Of a DNA stretch of 32,509 bases, positions 1 through 7,464 are shown piece after piece. Numbering within the stretch: the first letter of the stretch is position 1; each line of letters starts with the position of its first letter. The notes under the pieces are model-generated. The model saw nothing but the letters and a program-made list of their open reading frames with translations, was not told the DNA's origin and ran no database searches. The DNA is taken from contig NZ_LRAC01000161.1 of assembly GCF_001517085.1 (NCBI RefSeq), positions 1-32,509 of the forward strand. Reading direction: 5' to 3'. The position numbers and the translations under genes were made by a program. This DNA is from Paenibacillus sp. DMB5 (GTDB lineage: Bacteria > Bacillota > Bacilli > Paenibacillales > Paenibacillaceae).

Positions 1-15
1 TCGAGGGCTTATCCA
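1..15 (+). rRNA. 23S rRNA, 3' terminal tip (partial)
   Basis: The first bases (TCGAGGGCTTATCC) match the conserved 3' end of Bacillus-type 23S rRNA, whose last bases pair with the 5' end of the molecule. The rest of the gene lies before the window. A 5S gene follows about 130 bases later, as expected of an rRNA operon. The exact 3' end cannot be fixed from sequence alone. Confidence 0.6.
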
Positions 16-121
16 ATAATTAATTCGCAGATTCGTTTCGGATTCAGTTTTCAGGTGATCAAGCCTGTAACGCAACGACATTTATTCGCACTTCGGGTGA
101 TGAACTAAATGTCTAGCGGCA

Positions 122-140
122 GCGTCTGTTTGACAGACGC
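122..140 (+). other. Hairpin in the 23S-5S spacer
   Basis: A perfect 8-bp inverted repeat (GCGTCTGT / ACAGACGC) with a 3-base loop ends four bases before the 5S rRNA. There is no T-run, so it is not a terminator. An rRNA-processing or folding element in the spacer is the simplest reading. Confidence 0.5.
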
Positions 141-143
141 ATG

Positions 144-260
144 TTTGGTGGCGATAGCGGAAGGGTTCCACGCGTACCCATCCCGAACACGACCGTTAAG
201 CCTTCCAGCGCCGATGGTACTTGGACCGAAGGGTCCTGGGAGAGTAGGACGCCGCCAAGC
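144..260 (+). rRNA. rrf: 5S ribosomal RNA
   Basis: This is a 5S rRNA of about 117 nt. The terminal helix is visible: TTGGTGGCG at 145-153 pairs with CGCCGCCAA at 250-258, including one G-U pair. Internal hallmarks include CCCATCCCGAACACG and GGGAGAGTAGGACG. It follows the 23S 3' end and precedes an intrinsic terminator, so it is the last gene of an rRNA operon. In Bacillus an rRNA operon also lies just upstream of guaB near the origin. Confidence 0.95.
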
Positions 261-268
261 ACACAAAG

Positions 269-299
269 CCATTGTTGAGTAATCGACAATGGTTTTTTT
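269..299 (+). terminator. Intrinsic terminator of the rRNA operon
   Basis: The stem is CCATTGT...ACAATGG (269-292), followed by seven T at 293-299, immediately after 5S rRNA. Confidence 0.85.
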
Positions 300-436
300 G
301 TTGTTTAATGATTGTTAATTGTAGAAGTAACTGTAGTTATCTCCCCTCTAAATGTCCACTGTGAATGGACTGAGGTCCAAGAATTCGCTTACGCGGCAAG
401 CTTTTTTTGAAACCTTTCCAGGATGATGTAATATTC

Positions 437-465
437 TTGACAGGCTAAAAGGCCTTTGCTAAGAT
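437..465 (+). promoter_or_regulatory. SigA-type promoter for guaB
   Basis: A perfect TTGACA at 437-442 is separated by 17 bases from TAAGAT at 460-465, which matches four of six TATAAT positions. Transcription would start near 472 and give guaB a leader of about 165 nt. The sequence from 300 to 436 holds no gene, only a weak hairpin (GTCCA...TGGAC near 354-371). Confidence 0.7.
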
Positions 466-471
466 GGCAAT

Positions 472-638
472 AATATATTTTTGGACAAGCATCTCAAACC
501 TTAATTGAAGATATTTATTAATGCAGCTTCGCTACTCCTGACGGTGTCTATCGGATATGGACTCTGGCCTGACCGAAGTTTCTTCATTTATAAAGTTTGC
601 GGACGTTTAGAACGACAATTCGAGGAGGAATGACCCAG
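472..638 (+). other. Long untranslated leader of guaB
   Basis: About 165 bases separate the predicted transcription start from the guaB start codon, with no reading frame. Short complementary segments are present (CTTCG near 525 with CGAAG near 574) and CCTGAC occurs twice. No purine riboswitch, T-box or other known leader could be recognised. It may be only a long 5' UTR. Confidence 0.4.
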
Positions 639-2096
639 GTGTGGGAAGATAAGTTTGGCAAAGAAGGACTGACTTTTGATGATGTGCTGCTGGTACCGCG
701 TAAATCCGAGGTGCTGCCTAAAGAAGTGGACCTGAGTACGGTTTTGAGTAACAATGTGAAGCTCAATATTCCGCTTATCAGTGCCGGAATGGATACCGTA
801 ACTGAAGCAGCAATGGCCATTGCGATTGCCCGTGAAGGCGGAGTTGGCATTATTCACAAGAATATGTCTGTAGAGCAGCAAGCTGGCGAAGTCGATCGGG
901 TAAAGCGTTCCGAAAGCGGCGTAATCACTAATCCTTTCTCCCTCACACCGGATCATCTGGTATCCGATGCGGAACGTTTAATGGGTAAATACCGTATCTC
1001 CGGAGTACCGATTGTCGATGAAAACAACAAACTGGTCGGCATCATTACTAACCGTGACATGCGCTTTATTCATGACTACGGCGCGCCGATCAGCGAATAT
1101 ATGACCCGCGATAATCTGGTAACGGCTCCTGTCGGCACAACCCTGCAGGAAGCAGAGGTTATGCTGCAGCGTCATAAGATCGAAAAACTGCCGCTGGTTG
1201 ATGACAATAACATTCTCAAAGGGCTTATTACTATTAAAGACATTGAGAAGGCAATTCAGTTCCCTAACGGGGCTAAGGATGCACAGGGCCGCCTGCTCGT
1301 AGGTGCGGCTATCGGTATTTCGAAGGATGCCGATGAACGTGCCAAGGCTCTGATTGAAGCCGGTGTCGATCTGCTTGTTGTAGACTCGGCTCACGGACAC
1401 CATATTAATATTATCGAAGCAGTGCGCAAGCTGCGTGCCCAGTACCCTGACCTCACCATTGTAGCCGGAAACGTAGCAACCGGTGAAGCTACCCGTGATC
1501 TGATTGAAGCGGGTGCATCCATTGTTAAGGTTGGTATCGGACCGGGTTCGATTTGTACAACCCGTGTTATTGCCGGTATCGGTGTACCGCAGATTACTGC
1601 CATCTATGATTGTGCAACAGTCGCACGGGAGTACGGAGTGCCGATTATCGCAGACGGCGGGATTAAATACTCAGGTGAGATTACTAAGGCGATTGCTGCG
1701 GGTGCATCTGCAGTAATGATGGGAAGCCTGTTTGCCGGAACAGAGGAAAGCCCGGGAGAATCCGAGCTGTACCAGGGACGCAAGTTCAAGGTATACCGCG
1801 GGATGGGAAGTATGAGTGCTATGAAACAGGGAAGTAAGGACCGTTACTTCCAGGATGATGACAAGAAGCTGGTTCCGGAAGGAATCGAGGGCAGAGTTGC
1901 ATTTAAAGGGCCGCTTTCCGATACCGTTCACCAGCTGATCGGCGGACTCCGTTCAGGTATGGGATATTGCGGTACCAAGACCTTGACTGAACTGCGTAAC
2001 GATACCAGCTTTATCCGGATTACGGGAGCAGGACTCCGTGAGAGTCATCCGCATGATGTGCAGATTACCAAGGAAGCGCCTAACTACTCCTTGTAA
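639..2096 (+). CDS. guaB: Inosine-5'-monophosphate dehydrogenase GuaB
   Basis: It oxidises IMP to XMP with NAD+, the committed step of guanine nucleotide synthesis, in the cytoplasm. The TIM-barrel core (LTFDDVLLVPRKSEVLP) is interrupted by a CBS-domain pair at about residues 95-210. The active-site loop GPGSICTT carries the catalytic Cys at residue 306, and the flap has YRGMGSM. The start is taken as GTG at 639, giving WEDKFGKEG, which lines up with the Bacillus protein (WESKFSKEG). It has GAGGAGG at 622-628 with a 10-base gap. The in-frame ATG at 630 sits one base from that Shine-Dalgarno and is unlikely. The 485-aa length is normal. A terminator follows, so guaB is probably monocistronic. 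Confidence 0.97.
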   Translation: MWEDKFGKEGLTFDDVLLVPRKSEVLPKEVDLSTVLSNNVKLNIPLISAGMDTVTEAAMAIAIAREGGVGIIHKNMSVEQQAGEVDRVKRSESGVITNPFSLTPDHLVSDAERLMGKYRISGVPIVDENNKLVGIITNRDMRFIHDYGAPISEYMTRDNLVTAPVGTTLQEAEVMLQRHKIEKLPLVDDNNILKGLITIKDIEKAIQFPNGAKDAQGRLLVGAAIGISKDADERAKALIEAGVDLLVVDSAHGHHINIIEAVRKLRAQYPDLTIVAGNVATGEATRDLIEAGASIVKVGIGPGSICTTRVIAGIGVPQITAIYDCATVAREYGVPIIADGGIKYSGEITKAIAAGASAVMMGSLFAGTEESPGESELYQGRKFKVYRGMGSMSAMKQGSKDRYFQDDDKKLVPEGIEGRVAFKGPLSDTVHQLIGGLRSGMGYCGTKTLTELRNDTSFIRITGAGLRESHPHDVQITKEAPNYSL

Positions 2097-2118
2097 TTGC
2101 GCCAATTCGCTAAAATAC

Positions 2119-2157
2119 GGGCAGGCAGGGCATAATTCGCTCTGCCTGTCTTTTTTT
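2119..2157 (+). terminator. Intrinsic terminator after guaB
   Basis: The strong stem GGGCAGGCAGGGC (2119-2131) pairs with GCTCTGCCTGTC (2139-2150) and is followed by seven T (2151-2157). Confidence 0.93.
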
Positions 2158-2215
2158 GCAGATACCCCTGTGTTAGAATAGAACAAGCAATGGATATGAG
2201 GATCAAAGGAGAGTA

Positions 2216-3621
2216 TTGATTTTGAAGCACAAGCGTAAATTCAGCAGCAAGCAATTTGTGATCAAGACAGCGACAGTAGGTCTGCTTTTAAATATGTTAG
2301 CTTCTCCTGTAAGTTCCGCAGTATTAGCCAGTGAGGTTCAGACTCCGGCTACAACAGAAGCAGGCAAGGCCGTTACAGGTACGGCGGCAACGAATACAGC
2401 AGCTGCCAAAATTCCTTCCATAGAATCTCTGGGGCTTAATGTGAGCTCAGCTGTATTAATTGAGCCTACAACCGGAGAAGTTCTTCTATCGTATAATGCC
2501 GACGAGGCGCTGCCACCGGCCAGTATGACCAAGATGATGACAGAATACCTTGTGACCGAAGCTGTTAATAATGGACAGCTTTCCTGGGATCAGACGGTTA
2601 CTATTCAGGAGAATGCGGCCCAGCAGGTCGGCTCCCGGATTTTTTTGGCGCAGGGTGACCAACATACGGTTAGAGAGCTTTACATAGCTATGGCAGTGGG
2701 CTCAGCCAATGATGCTACTGTTGCACTGGCAGAGCTGGTTTCCGGTTCGGAACAGCAATTTGTGACCCTGATGAATGAGACCGCCCAGAAGATGGGGATG
2801 AAGACGGCTTATTTCATTAACTCGACCGGTCTTGACCGGGCAGATATGCCTTCCAAGTACCGTCCGGAAACGGACGCGAAACGGTCATGTCTGCAATGGA
2901 TGCAGCTATACTTGCTAAATATATAGTAACTGAACATCCTGATTTTACTGAGTTTACAACGATCCAATCCTATAAGTTCCGTGAGCGCGATGCCAAGCCG
3001 ATGATTAACTACAACTGGATGCTTGAAGCCAATAAGGACATAGCGAACTTTAAGGCTTATGCATATCCGGGTCTTGACGGACTTAAGACAGGACACACTA
3101 CCAAGGCAGGCAACTGCTTTACCGGTACGGCAGTGCGTGACGGTATGCGTCTTATCAGTGTAGTTATGGGAGCCGATTCGGAAGCACACCGCTTTACAGA
3201 GACAAAGAAGGTACTTGACTATGGCTTCAATAATTTTGAAATCAAGCAGGTAGTAGCCGCCAAGTCTGTCATCGCAGGAAACGAAACCGTACCTGTACAA
3301 AAGGGCAAAAACGAGAGCGTACCTGTAGTTACAGACGCCGGCGTAACCTTTATTGTGCCAAAAGGAACGGTGAACCCGGCAATCGAAACGGCTGTTGCTG
3401 TCAACGACGCCTCCACTCTAGTTGCTCCTATTGCCAATGCTACCGCAGTCGGAAAGGTGACTTATACCTATAAGATTGAAGGCATGGAACAGGCACAGCA
3501 GAAAACGGTCAATCTGATCACAGCAGAGGAAGCAGAGAAAGCAGGCTGGTTTAAGCTGCTGATGCGGGCAATCGGCGATTTTTTCGGTGATTTGTTTACA
3601 GGAATTAAGGATCTGTTCTAA
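2216..3621 (+). pseudogene. dacA: D-alanyl-D-alanine carboxypeptidase DacA (PBP5), split by a one-base frameshift
   Basis: A low-molecular-mass penicillin-binding protein that trims the terminal D-Ala from peptidoglycan stem peptides outside the membrane. The first part (2216-2926) has a signal peptide, the SxxK motif (SMTK) and the SxN motif (SAN). The second (in frame to 3621) has the KTG motif (DGLKTGHT), the PBP5 C-terminal domain and a C-terminal amphipathic anchor (MRAIGDFFGDLFTGIKDLF). The two frames join smoothly at about 2875: adding one G gives D-G-E-T-V-M-S-A-M. One base is therefore missing, which separates the KTG motif from the serine motifs. The gene is otherwise intact (about 468 aa), so a sequence error or a recent mutation are both possible. 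TTG at 2222 fits the Shine-Dalgarno (AAAGGAGAG at 2205-2213) better than TTG at 2216. The position between guaB and pdxS matches Bacillus. Confidence 0.9.
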
Positions 3622-3661
3622 TTATTAGCGGGATATAGTAATAAAATCGGGGGGCCAGGAC

Positions 3662-4543
3662 ATGGAAACAGGAACATCGAGGGTAAAAAGAGGTATGGCA
3701 GAAATGCAAAAGGGCGGCGTCATTATGGACGTCATGAATGCTGAGCAGGCAAAGATTGCTGAGGCTGCAGGTGCAGTAGCCGTAATGGCGCTGGAGCGTG
3801 TTCCTTCTGATATTCGCGCCGCAGGCGGTGTAGCGCGTATGGCTGATCCTACTATTGTAGAGGAAGTCCTCAAAGTGGTAAGCATTCCTGTAATGGCAAA
3901 AGCCCGTATCGGCCATTATGTTGAAGCAAAAGTGCTTGAATCGCTGGGCGTCGATTATCTGGATGAGAGCGAAGTGCTTACACCTGCTGACGAAGTATTC
4001 CATATCGACAAACGCGAGTTCACTGTTCCTTTTGTGTGCGGAGCCAAAGACCTCGGAGAGGCGCTGCGCCGTATTAATGAAGGGGCTTCCATGATCCGTA
4101 CCAAGGGTGAGCCGGGAACAGGCAATATCGTTGAAGCTGTGCGGCATATGCGCTACATTAACAGCCAGATCCGCAAAGTAACCGGCCTGTCCAAGGATGA
4201 GCTGTACCATGAAGCCAAGACCCTTGGTGTCCCTTATGAGCTGCTGCTCGAAGTTCATGAGCTTGGCAAGCTGCCGGTTGTTAATTTTGCCGCAGGCGGT
4301 GTGGCTACTCCTGCCGATGCTGCCCTGATGATGCACCTGGGGGCAGATGGTGTTTTTGTAGGCTCGGGTATTTTTAAATCGGATAATCCCGAGAAGTTTG
4401 CCCGCGCTATCGTGGAAGCAACAACACACTTTACCGATTACAGACTGATTGCTGAGGTATCCAAGAATCTCGGTACCCCTATGAAGGGGATTGATATCGC
4501 CACTCTGACTCCGGCTGAACGCATGTCAGAACGCGGCCGTTAA
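3662..4543 (+). CDS. pdxS: Pyridoxal 5'-phosphate synthase lyase subunit PdxS
   Basis: The synthase subunit of the deoxyxylulose-independent vitamin B6 pathway. It condenses ribose 5-phosphate, glyceraldehyde 3-phosphate and ammonia (from PdxT) into PLP. The 293-aa protein is a (beta/alpha)8 barrel, highly conserved along its length: KRGMAEMQKGGVIMDV at the N-terminus, the imine-forming Lys80 (VMAKARIGH) and the second lysine Lys148 (RTKGEPGTG). It starts 40 bases after dacA. The ribosome site is unusual, either GGGGGG (3649-3654, 7-base gap) or AGGA very close to the ATG. It ends 18 bases before pdxT, clearly one operon. Confidence 0.98.
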   Translation: METGTSRVKRGMAEMQKGGVIMDVMNAEQAKIAEAAGAVAVMALERVPSDIRAAGGVARMADPTIVEEVLKVVSIPVMAKARIGHYVEAKVLESLGVDYLDESEVLTPADEVFHIDKREFTVPFVCGAKDLGEALRRINEGASMIRTKGEPGTGNIVEAVRHMRYINSQIRKVTGLSKDELYHEAKTLGVPYELLLEVHELGKLPVVNFAAGGVATPADAALMMHLGADGVFVGSGIFKSDNPEKFARAIVEATTHFTDYRLIAEVSKNLGTPMKGIDIATLTPAERMSERGR

Positions 4544-4561
4544 TAGAGAGAAGGTTGGCGG

Positions 4562-5146
4562 ATGAGAATAGGAGTGTTGGCGCTTCAAGGCGCTGTAACA
4601 GAGCATATTGTCAGTATAGAGAAGACCGGAGCGGAGGGCCTACCTATCAAGCGTGTTGAGCAGCTTGAGGAAGTGGACGGCCTGATTATTCCCGGCGGTG
4701 AGAGCACAACAATCGGCAAGCTGATGCGCAAGTACGGCTTCATTGAAGCCATACGCGATTTTTCTGGCCAGGGCAAGCCTATCTTTGGTACTTGTGCCGG
4801 GATGATTGTACTGGCGAAGAGAATCGCCGGAGGCGAAGATTCTCATCTGGGGCTAATGGATATAACCGTGGCCCGGAATGCCTTTGGCCGCCAGCGGGAA
4901 AGCTTTGAATGTGACCTCGATGTAAAAGGAATTAGCGAGCCGGTCCGCGCTGTATTTATACGTGCTCCGCTTATCAGTGAGGTAGGTCCTGAGGTTGATG
5001 TGCTTACCGTTTATAATAATGAGATTGTTACAGCACGGCAGGACAATCTGCTGGTTTCCTCCTTTCATCCGGAGCTGACAGAGGATTACCGGCTGCATCA
5101 GTACTTTGCCGATATGGTGAAGGCTAAGGCTGCAGCCACACAATAG
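4562..5146 (+). CDS. pdxT: Pyridoxal 5'-phosphate synthase glutaminase subunit PdxT
   Basis: A class I glutamine amidotransferase that hydrolyses glutamine and channels ammonia to PdxS. The 194-aa protein has the oxyanion strand PGGEST, the nucleophile Cys78 in GTCAGM, and the His169/Glu171 pair in FHPELTED, completing the triad. The start is ATG after GAGAGAAGG. It lies 18 bases after pdxS, so the two are cotranscribed, as in Bacillus. Confidence 0.98.
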   Translation: MRIGVLALQGAVTEHIVSIEKTGAEGLPIKRVEQLEEVDGLIIPGGESTTIGKLMRKYGFIEAIRDFSGQGKPIFGTCAGMIVLAKRIAGGEDSHLGLMDITVARNAFGRQRESFECDLDVKGISEPVRAVFIRAPLISEVGPEVDVLTVYNNEIVTARQDNLLVSSFHPELTEDYRLHQYFADMVKAKAAATQ

Positions 5147-5167
5147 AACTGCATATAAGAACAACCT

Positions 5168-5205
5168 GACTCTTTCAATGCTGCAAACGGCAACCTGAAA
5201 GAGTC
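5168..5205 (+). other. Strong hairpin between pdxT and serS
   Basis: A 10-bp perfect outer stem (GACTCTTTCA 5168-5177 / TGAAAGAGTC 5196-5205) encloses an inner 5-bp stem (TGCTG 5179-5183 / CGGCA 5188-5192) with a CAAA loop. It is followed by TAGGCTGTTTTC, a poor T-run, so it is either a weak terminator or attenuator, or an mRNA processing or stability element. It ends 26 bases before the serS start. There is no room for a T-box leader. Confidence 0.6.
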
Positions 5206-5231
5206 TAGGCTGTTTTCAGGAGGGAAACTTT

Positions 5232-6521
5232 GTGCTAGATGTAAAAGTATTGCGCAGTGACTACGCTAAAGTAGAAGAAGCGCTTAGCAACCGTGGTAAA
5301 TCGCTTGATCTGATTGCCGGATTCCCGCAGCTTGACCTGCGCCGTCGGGAACTGCTGCAAGAGACAGAAGGACTCAAGAACCGCCGTAACGTTGTTTCAG
5401 GCGATGTAGCCAAGAAAAAGAAAAACGGAGAGCCGGCTGATGATCTGATCGCAGAGATGCGCACCGTTTCTGACCGGATTAAAGAGCTGGATGATGAAGT
5501 CCGTGAGCTTGAGGTACAGATTGATGAGCTGACGATGAGCATCCCTAACATTCCCCACGAATCGGTGCCGGTAGGCAAGTCGGAAGAAGATAATGTCGAA
5601 ATCCGGCGCTGGTCCCAGCCGCGCGAGTTCGGGTTCACTCCGAAATCCCATTGGGAGCTTGCGCAGCAGCTGGATATTCTGGATTTTGAGGCTGCTGCCA
5701 AGGTTACAGGCTCCAGATTTGTATTCTATAAGGGACTCGGAGCGCGTCTTGAGCGTGCGTTGATTAACTTCATGATGGATTTGCACAGCGGAGAGCACAA
5801 TTACGAAGAAATGCTGCCGCCGCAGATCGTAAATAAGGATAGCTTATACGGTACTGGCCAGCTGCCGAAGTTCGAAGAGGATCTGTTCAAGCTGCGGGAT
5901 ACAGAGTATTACCTGATTCCGACGGCAGAAGTACCGGTAACGAACTATTACCGTGAGGAGATTCTGACTGCTGCAGACCTTCCTAAGTATTTTGTCGCTT
6001 ACAGCTCCTGCTTCCGTTCTGAAGCCGGTTCAGCAGGCCGTGACACCCGCGGGCTTATCCGCCAGCATCAGTTCAACAAGGTAGAGCTGGTAAAGCTTAC
6101 TACGCCTGAAAGCTCCTATGAGGAGCTTGAGAAGATGACAGCAGATGCTGAGCGTGTGCTGCAGCTGCTGGAGCTGCCGTACCGCGTTCTTGGACTCTGT
6201 ACAGGCGATATGGGCTTCACATCGGCCAAGACCTATGACCTCGAGGTGTGGCTACCGGAGAGCGGTATGTACCGTGAGATTTCCTCCTGCTCGAATACGG
6301 AAGACTTCCAGGCCCGCCGGGCTAATATCCGTTTCCGCAAAGAGCCTAAGGCCAAGCCGGAGTTTGTTCACACGCTCAATGGATCGGCACTGGCAGTAGG
6401 ACGGACTGTGGCAGCGATTCTGGAGAATTATCAGCAGGAAGACGGCAGTGTACGGATTCCGGAAGTGCTTCAGCCATACATGCGTAACACAAAAGTAATC
6501 ACTCCAAAAGTTTCTCAGTAG
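5232..6521 (+). CDS. serS: Serine--tRNA ligase SerS
   Basis: A class II aminoacyl-tRNA synthetase that charges tRNA-Ser (and tRNA-Sec where present) with serine. The N-terminal long coiled-coil arm spans about residues 25-105 and is rich in charged residues. The catalytic core has motif 2 (FRSEAGSAGRDTRGLIRQHQ) and motif 3 (NGSALAVGRTVAAILE). The 429-aa length is typical. The start is GTG at 5232 with AGGAGGG and a 7-base gap. A tRNA-Ser gene follows directly. Many Firmicute serS genes carry a T-box leader. None is seen in the 85 bases between pdxT and serS. Confidence 0.98.
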   Translation: MLDVKVLRSDYAKVEEALSNRGKSLDLIAGFPQLDLRRRELLQETEGLKNRRNVVSGDVAKKKKNGEPADDLIAEMRTVSDRIKELDDEVRELEVQIDELTMSIPNIPHESVPVGKSEEDNVEIRRWSQPREFGFTPKSHWELAQQLDILDFEAAAKVTGSRFVFYKGLGARLERALINFMMDLHSGEHNYEEMLPPQIVNKDSLYGTGQLPKFEEDLFKLRDTEYYLIPTAEVPVTNYYREEILTAADLPKYFVAYSSCFRSEAGSAGRDTRGLIRQHQFNKVELVKLTTPESSYEELEKMTADAERVLQLLELPYRVLGLCTGDMGFTSAKTYDLEVWLPESGMYREISSCSNTEDFQARRANIRFRKEPKAKPEFVHTLNGSALAVGRTVAAILENYQQEDGSVRIPEVLQPYMRNTKVITPKVSQ

Positions 6522-6524
6522 TAC

Positions 6525-6554
6525 TTGCATATTCTTCACGAAATGTGGTACAAT
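6525..6554 (+). promoter_or_regulatory. SigA-type promoter for tRNA-Ser
   Basis: TTGCAT (6525-6530), an 18-base spacer and TACAAT (6549-6554). It begins three bases after the serS stop codon, so the tRNA has its own promoter. Confidence 0.7.
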
Positions 6555-6585
6555 TCCTAATGCATGTGAAATTTAGATGCATTAT

Positions 6586-6674
6586 GGAGAGGTACCGAAG
6601 CGGTCATAACGGGGCGGTCTTGAAAACCGTTAGGGTGCAAGCCCACATGGGTTCGAATCCCATCCTCTCCGCCA
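6586..6674 (+). tRNA. tRNA-Ser (anticodon UGA)
   Basis: An 89-nt class II tRNA with a long variable arm. The acceptor stem is GGAGAGG (6586-6592) with CCTCTCC (6664-6670), discriminator G6671, and CCA encoded at 6672-6674. The anticodon loop CTTGAAA (6619-6625) gives anticodon TGA at 6621-6623, and the T-loop is GTTCGAATC. It sits immediately after serS, as in Bacillus. Confidence 0.97.
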
Positions 6675-6703
6675 TTTCTTTTAATACAATGATCTGCAGA
6701 TAG

Positions 6704-6733
6704 AAGCCGTCTTCTCCGGAAGGCGGCTTTTTT
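6704..6733 (+). terminator. Intrinsic terminator after tRNA-Ser
   Basis: The stem AAGCCGTCTTC (6704-6714) pairs with GAAGGCGGCTT (6719-6729) around TCCG and is followed by a T-run to 6733. Confidence 0.92.
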
Positions 6734-6808
6734 GTGCTCGTAAGTATTCGCTAAGATTCTCGCCGGATTCATGGGATTCCCCCCCTTTGACTGAGAGAGG
6801 AATAAAAA

Positions 6809-6842
6809 CCTCCGCTTCTCCGCAATGTAATAGAGAAGGAGG
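6809..6842 (+). promoter_or_regulatory. Hairpin that can mask the ribosome-binding site of the next gene
   Basis: CCTCC (6809-6813) can pair with the Shine-Dalgarno GGAGG (6838-6842), and TTCTC (6816-6820) with GAGAA (6833-6837). A two-base bulge separates the helices and the loop is 12 bases. The whole Shine-Dalgarno of the 6855 gene would be sequestered. This is visible complementarity only, and its use is inferred. Confidence 0.45.
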
Positions 6843-6854
6843 CTGATCATAACA

Positions 6855-7196
6855 ATGAACCGAGAAATGCAGTTGGACCAGAATACGCTGATTTCAGCCT
6901 GGCAGGAACGCCTGCCTGCGCTGATGCAAGACGGGGACAGCTTTAGCCTGCAGGGGGATGCGGCAGACCAGAACAGCCTGCTCATTCATTTTAACGCTGC
7001 CGGCCATCAGGCGTACTCCCTGGATTTTCGCTGTACCTATGTGGACAGCCGGGAGGTTGCCGTTGATTTGGTTGATGTGGAGCAAGCAGGGCGTCATGCG
7101 GATGAGCGCACCGATGCTGTCCAGCAGCTGGCGCAAAAGTATACCAGACAGATTCACGAATGCGCCCAGGCGCTTCAGAATCTGACTAATCCTTAG
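6855..7196 (+). CDS. Conserved hypothetical small soluble protein
   Basis: A 113-aa acidic protein with no signal peptide or membrane segment, and no recognised family. It reads as a compact alpha/beta domain: a central run of alternating strand-like sequence (SLLIHFNAAGHQAYSLDFRC) and an acidic middle (VAVDLVDVEQAG) precede a C-terminal helix rich in Gln, Ala and Arg. GGAGG lies 12 bases before the ATG, slightly long, and may be masked by the hairpin upstream. Its stop codon overlaps the Shine-Dalgarno of sspP, so the two are probably translationally coupled. No promoter could be confidently placed in 6734-6808. Confidence 0.75.
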   Translation: MNREMQLDQNTLISAWQERLPALMQDGDSFSLQGDAADQNSLLIHFNAAGHQAYSLDFRCTYVDSREVAVDLVDVEQAGRHADERTDAVQQLAQKYTRQIHECAQALQNLTNP

Positions 7197-7209
7197 GAGG
7201 AGATGTAAA

Positions 7210-7359
7210 ATGAGTAAGCCAAAAAGCGTGCCTGTACCGGGAACAGAACCAAATCGGAAGTCCAGACAAGAGCATCATTCTTCCGGTCCCGAGCCGTTAT
7301 CGGGCTCCAAAAAGGTAAAGCAGGCTAATCACGTGGACCATAATAACCCGCAAGGTTAG
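7210..7359 (+). CDS. sspP: Small acid-soluble spore protein P (SspP family)
   Basis: A 49-aa hydrophilic protein. The core PEPLSGSKKVKQANH matches the SspP/CotL family of minor small acid-soluble spore proteins (PEPLDGSKKVKNRNH in Bacillus). These are made in the forespore and found in the spore core. The Shine-Dalgarno AGGAGG (7195-7200) lies 9 bases before the ATG and overlaps the stop codon of the preceding gene. It is short and easily missed. The family match is from memory of the motif, not a search. No convincing forespore promoter was seen directly upstream, so it is probably read together with the gene before it. Confidence 0.85.
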   Translation: MSKPKSVPVPGTEPNRKSRQEHHSSGPEPLSGSKKVKQANHVDHNNPQG

Positions 7360-7464
7360 AGTGGAACCCGGGCAGTATCTGAAACGTAATGTTTCTCATA
7401 TTTGCTAATTGGTTTATCATTAACATGGGGAAGTAATATTTTTACATGGGAGAGGAGAACAATA

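Noticed and set aside
354..410. Second terminator or small gene between 5S rRNA and guaB
   Set aside because: GCTT...AAGC before a T-run gives only four pairs, and there is no open frame with a ribosome site.
3605..4429. 274-codon minus-strand open frame opposite pdxS
   Set aside because: A shadow of the conserved pdxS gene: composition is His/Cys-rich and there is no ribosome site.
5147..5231. T-box riboswitch of serS
   Set aside because: The 85-base space is too short, and neither the T-box sequence nor a specifier loop is present.
7389..7420. ECF-type promoter (TGAAAC) before the lipoprotein gene
   Set aside because: The GAAAC half is present, but no CGTA-type -10 lies at 16-17 bases. 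A simple chance match is likely.
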